Positions 5,142 to 5,493 of a stretch of 5,493 nucleotides of DNA are shown one piece after another; position 1 is the stretch's first letter; the number at the start of each line of letters is the position of its first letter. This stretch comes from CAVPGH01 sp046726955. Its GTDB lineage: Bacteria > Acidobacteriota > Vicinamibacteria > Fen-336. Location of the stretch: contig JBKPBQ010000178.1 of NCBI GenBank assembly GCA_046726955.1, positions 1-5,493 on the forward strand. The letters are read 5' to 3'. Below the pieces are notes generated by a model. The model was not told the DNA's origin. It saw only the letters and a list, made by a program, of their open reading frames with translations, and ran no database searches. The translations under genes were made by a program, and so were the position numbers.

Positions 5142-5493
5142 GCGCCATCCTCGTCCTCTGGCTGCTCGCGCAGCAGAAAGCGACACCCAAGCCGCCGTCG
5201 CCGAAGCCCACCGCGGCGCCTCCGACGACGACCGCCCCCGCGCCTCCCGCGCCGTCGCCCTCGCCGAGCCCCACCCCGAGCACGGAGTACCGCGTCGGCC
5301 CGGGGGACGTCCTCGAGGTCACCGTCCTCGACAACCAGGAGGTCTCGCGCACGCCCACCGTGCAGACGAGCGGCGTCATCGCGCTGCCGCTGCTCGGCGA
5401 GGTCGCGGTCGGCGGCCTCACGGTGGCCGAGATCCAGCGGAAGCTCACGACGCTCCTCGCCCGCGATTACCTCGTGAACCCGCAGGTGGAGGT
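5138..5493 (+). CDS. Polysaccharide export protein (OPX/Wza family), N-terminal part (runs off right edge)
   Basis: Translation from the ATG at 5138 gives 118 residues before the window ends. Residues 2-11 (SAILVLWLLA) are a short hydrophobic leader, probably cut before QQ. No cysteine occurs anywhere in the visible part, so there is no lipobox, unlike Wza itself. Residues 14-51 are a low-complexity linker of Pro, Ala, Thr and Ser. The Poly_export (PF02563-type) domain begins at about residue 52: EYRVGPGDVLEVTVLDNQE, then VQTSGVIALPLLGEVAVGG, then LTVAEIQRKLTTLLARDYL and VNPQVEV, all in the usual order. Such proteins form a ring-shaped periplasmic or outer-membrane channel for capsule or exopolysaccharide. 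SLBB repeats are expected beyond the edge. The start overlaps the beta-barrel stop as ATGA. Whether the missing C-terminus includes the membrane-crossing helix of Wza would settle how it works with the upstream barrel. Confidence 0.9.
   Translation, partial: MSAILVLWLLAQQKATPKPPSPKPTAAPPTTTAPAPPAPSPSPSPTPSTEYRVGPGDVLEVTVLDNQEVSRTPTVQTSGVIALPLLGEVAVGGLTVAEIQRKLTTLLARDYLVNPQVE

Noticed and set aside
1205..5186. Long minus-strand open frames (1205-2356, 2392-3342, 3390-4235, 4257-5186) that could look like antisense genes
   Set aside because: They lie opposite genes with clear family motifs. Their translations are rich in Arg, Gly, His, Asp and Glu with no recognisable domain, as expected from stop-poor GC-rich DNA.
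5188..5290. Repetitive-looking C-rich stretch as a possible DNA repeat or recombination site
   Set aside because: It is explained by codons for the Pro/Ala/Ser/Thr-rich spacer of the OPX protein and has no regular DNA period.

Overview
The window is very GC-rich, and its coding frames almost always end codons in G or C. It looks like part of a polysaccharide (capsule, exopolysaccharide or O-antigen type) biosynthesis and export locus of a diderm bacterium. A diderm is indicated by a predicted outer-membrane beta-barrel followed directly by a Wza-type export protein. I cannot name the organism. Acidobacteriota- or Myxococcota-like lineages would fit the composition and the gene style, but that is an inference.

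Layout. Positions 294 to 1 (minus strand) hold the first 98 codons of a class I methyltransferase-like protein that runs off the left edge. A 75-base divergent intergenic region follows. Positions 370-1143 (plus) encode a DUF268-type, methyltransferase-fold protein. After a 91-base gap with a good sigma70-like promoter come four plus-strand genes with no spacing between them: a GT4 glycosyltransferase (1235-2431), a WecA/TagO/MraY-type polyprenyl-phosphate sugar-1-phosphate transferase (2428-3552), an outer-membrane beta-barrel protein with an AMIN-like N-terminal domain (3549-5141), and the start of a polysaccharide export (OPX/Wza-family) protein (5138 to the right edge).

How the genes fit together (inference from families and order). 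The membrane transferase would start the repeat unit by loading a sugar phosphate on undecaprenyl phosphate, and the GT4 enzyme would add a sugar. The OPX protein and the beta-barrel would take the finished polymer through the periplasm and outer membrane. The two upstream methyltransferase-like genes may modify sugars or belong to a neighbouring glycan cluster.

Main points of interest: (1) a separate beta-barrel with an AMIN-like domain encoded immediately before a Wza-type protein that has no lipobox, which suggests a two-part outer-membrane exporter; (2) strong evidence that the WecA-like gene starts at a CTG codon; (3) three successive gene junctions that all have the same 4-base NTGA overlap with three different start codons; (4) an extended -10 promoter overlapped by a dyad in front of the four-gene unit. 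No RNA genes, mobile elements, CRISPR arrays or convincing terminators were seen.
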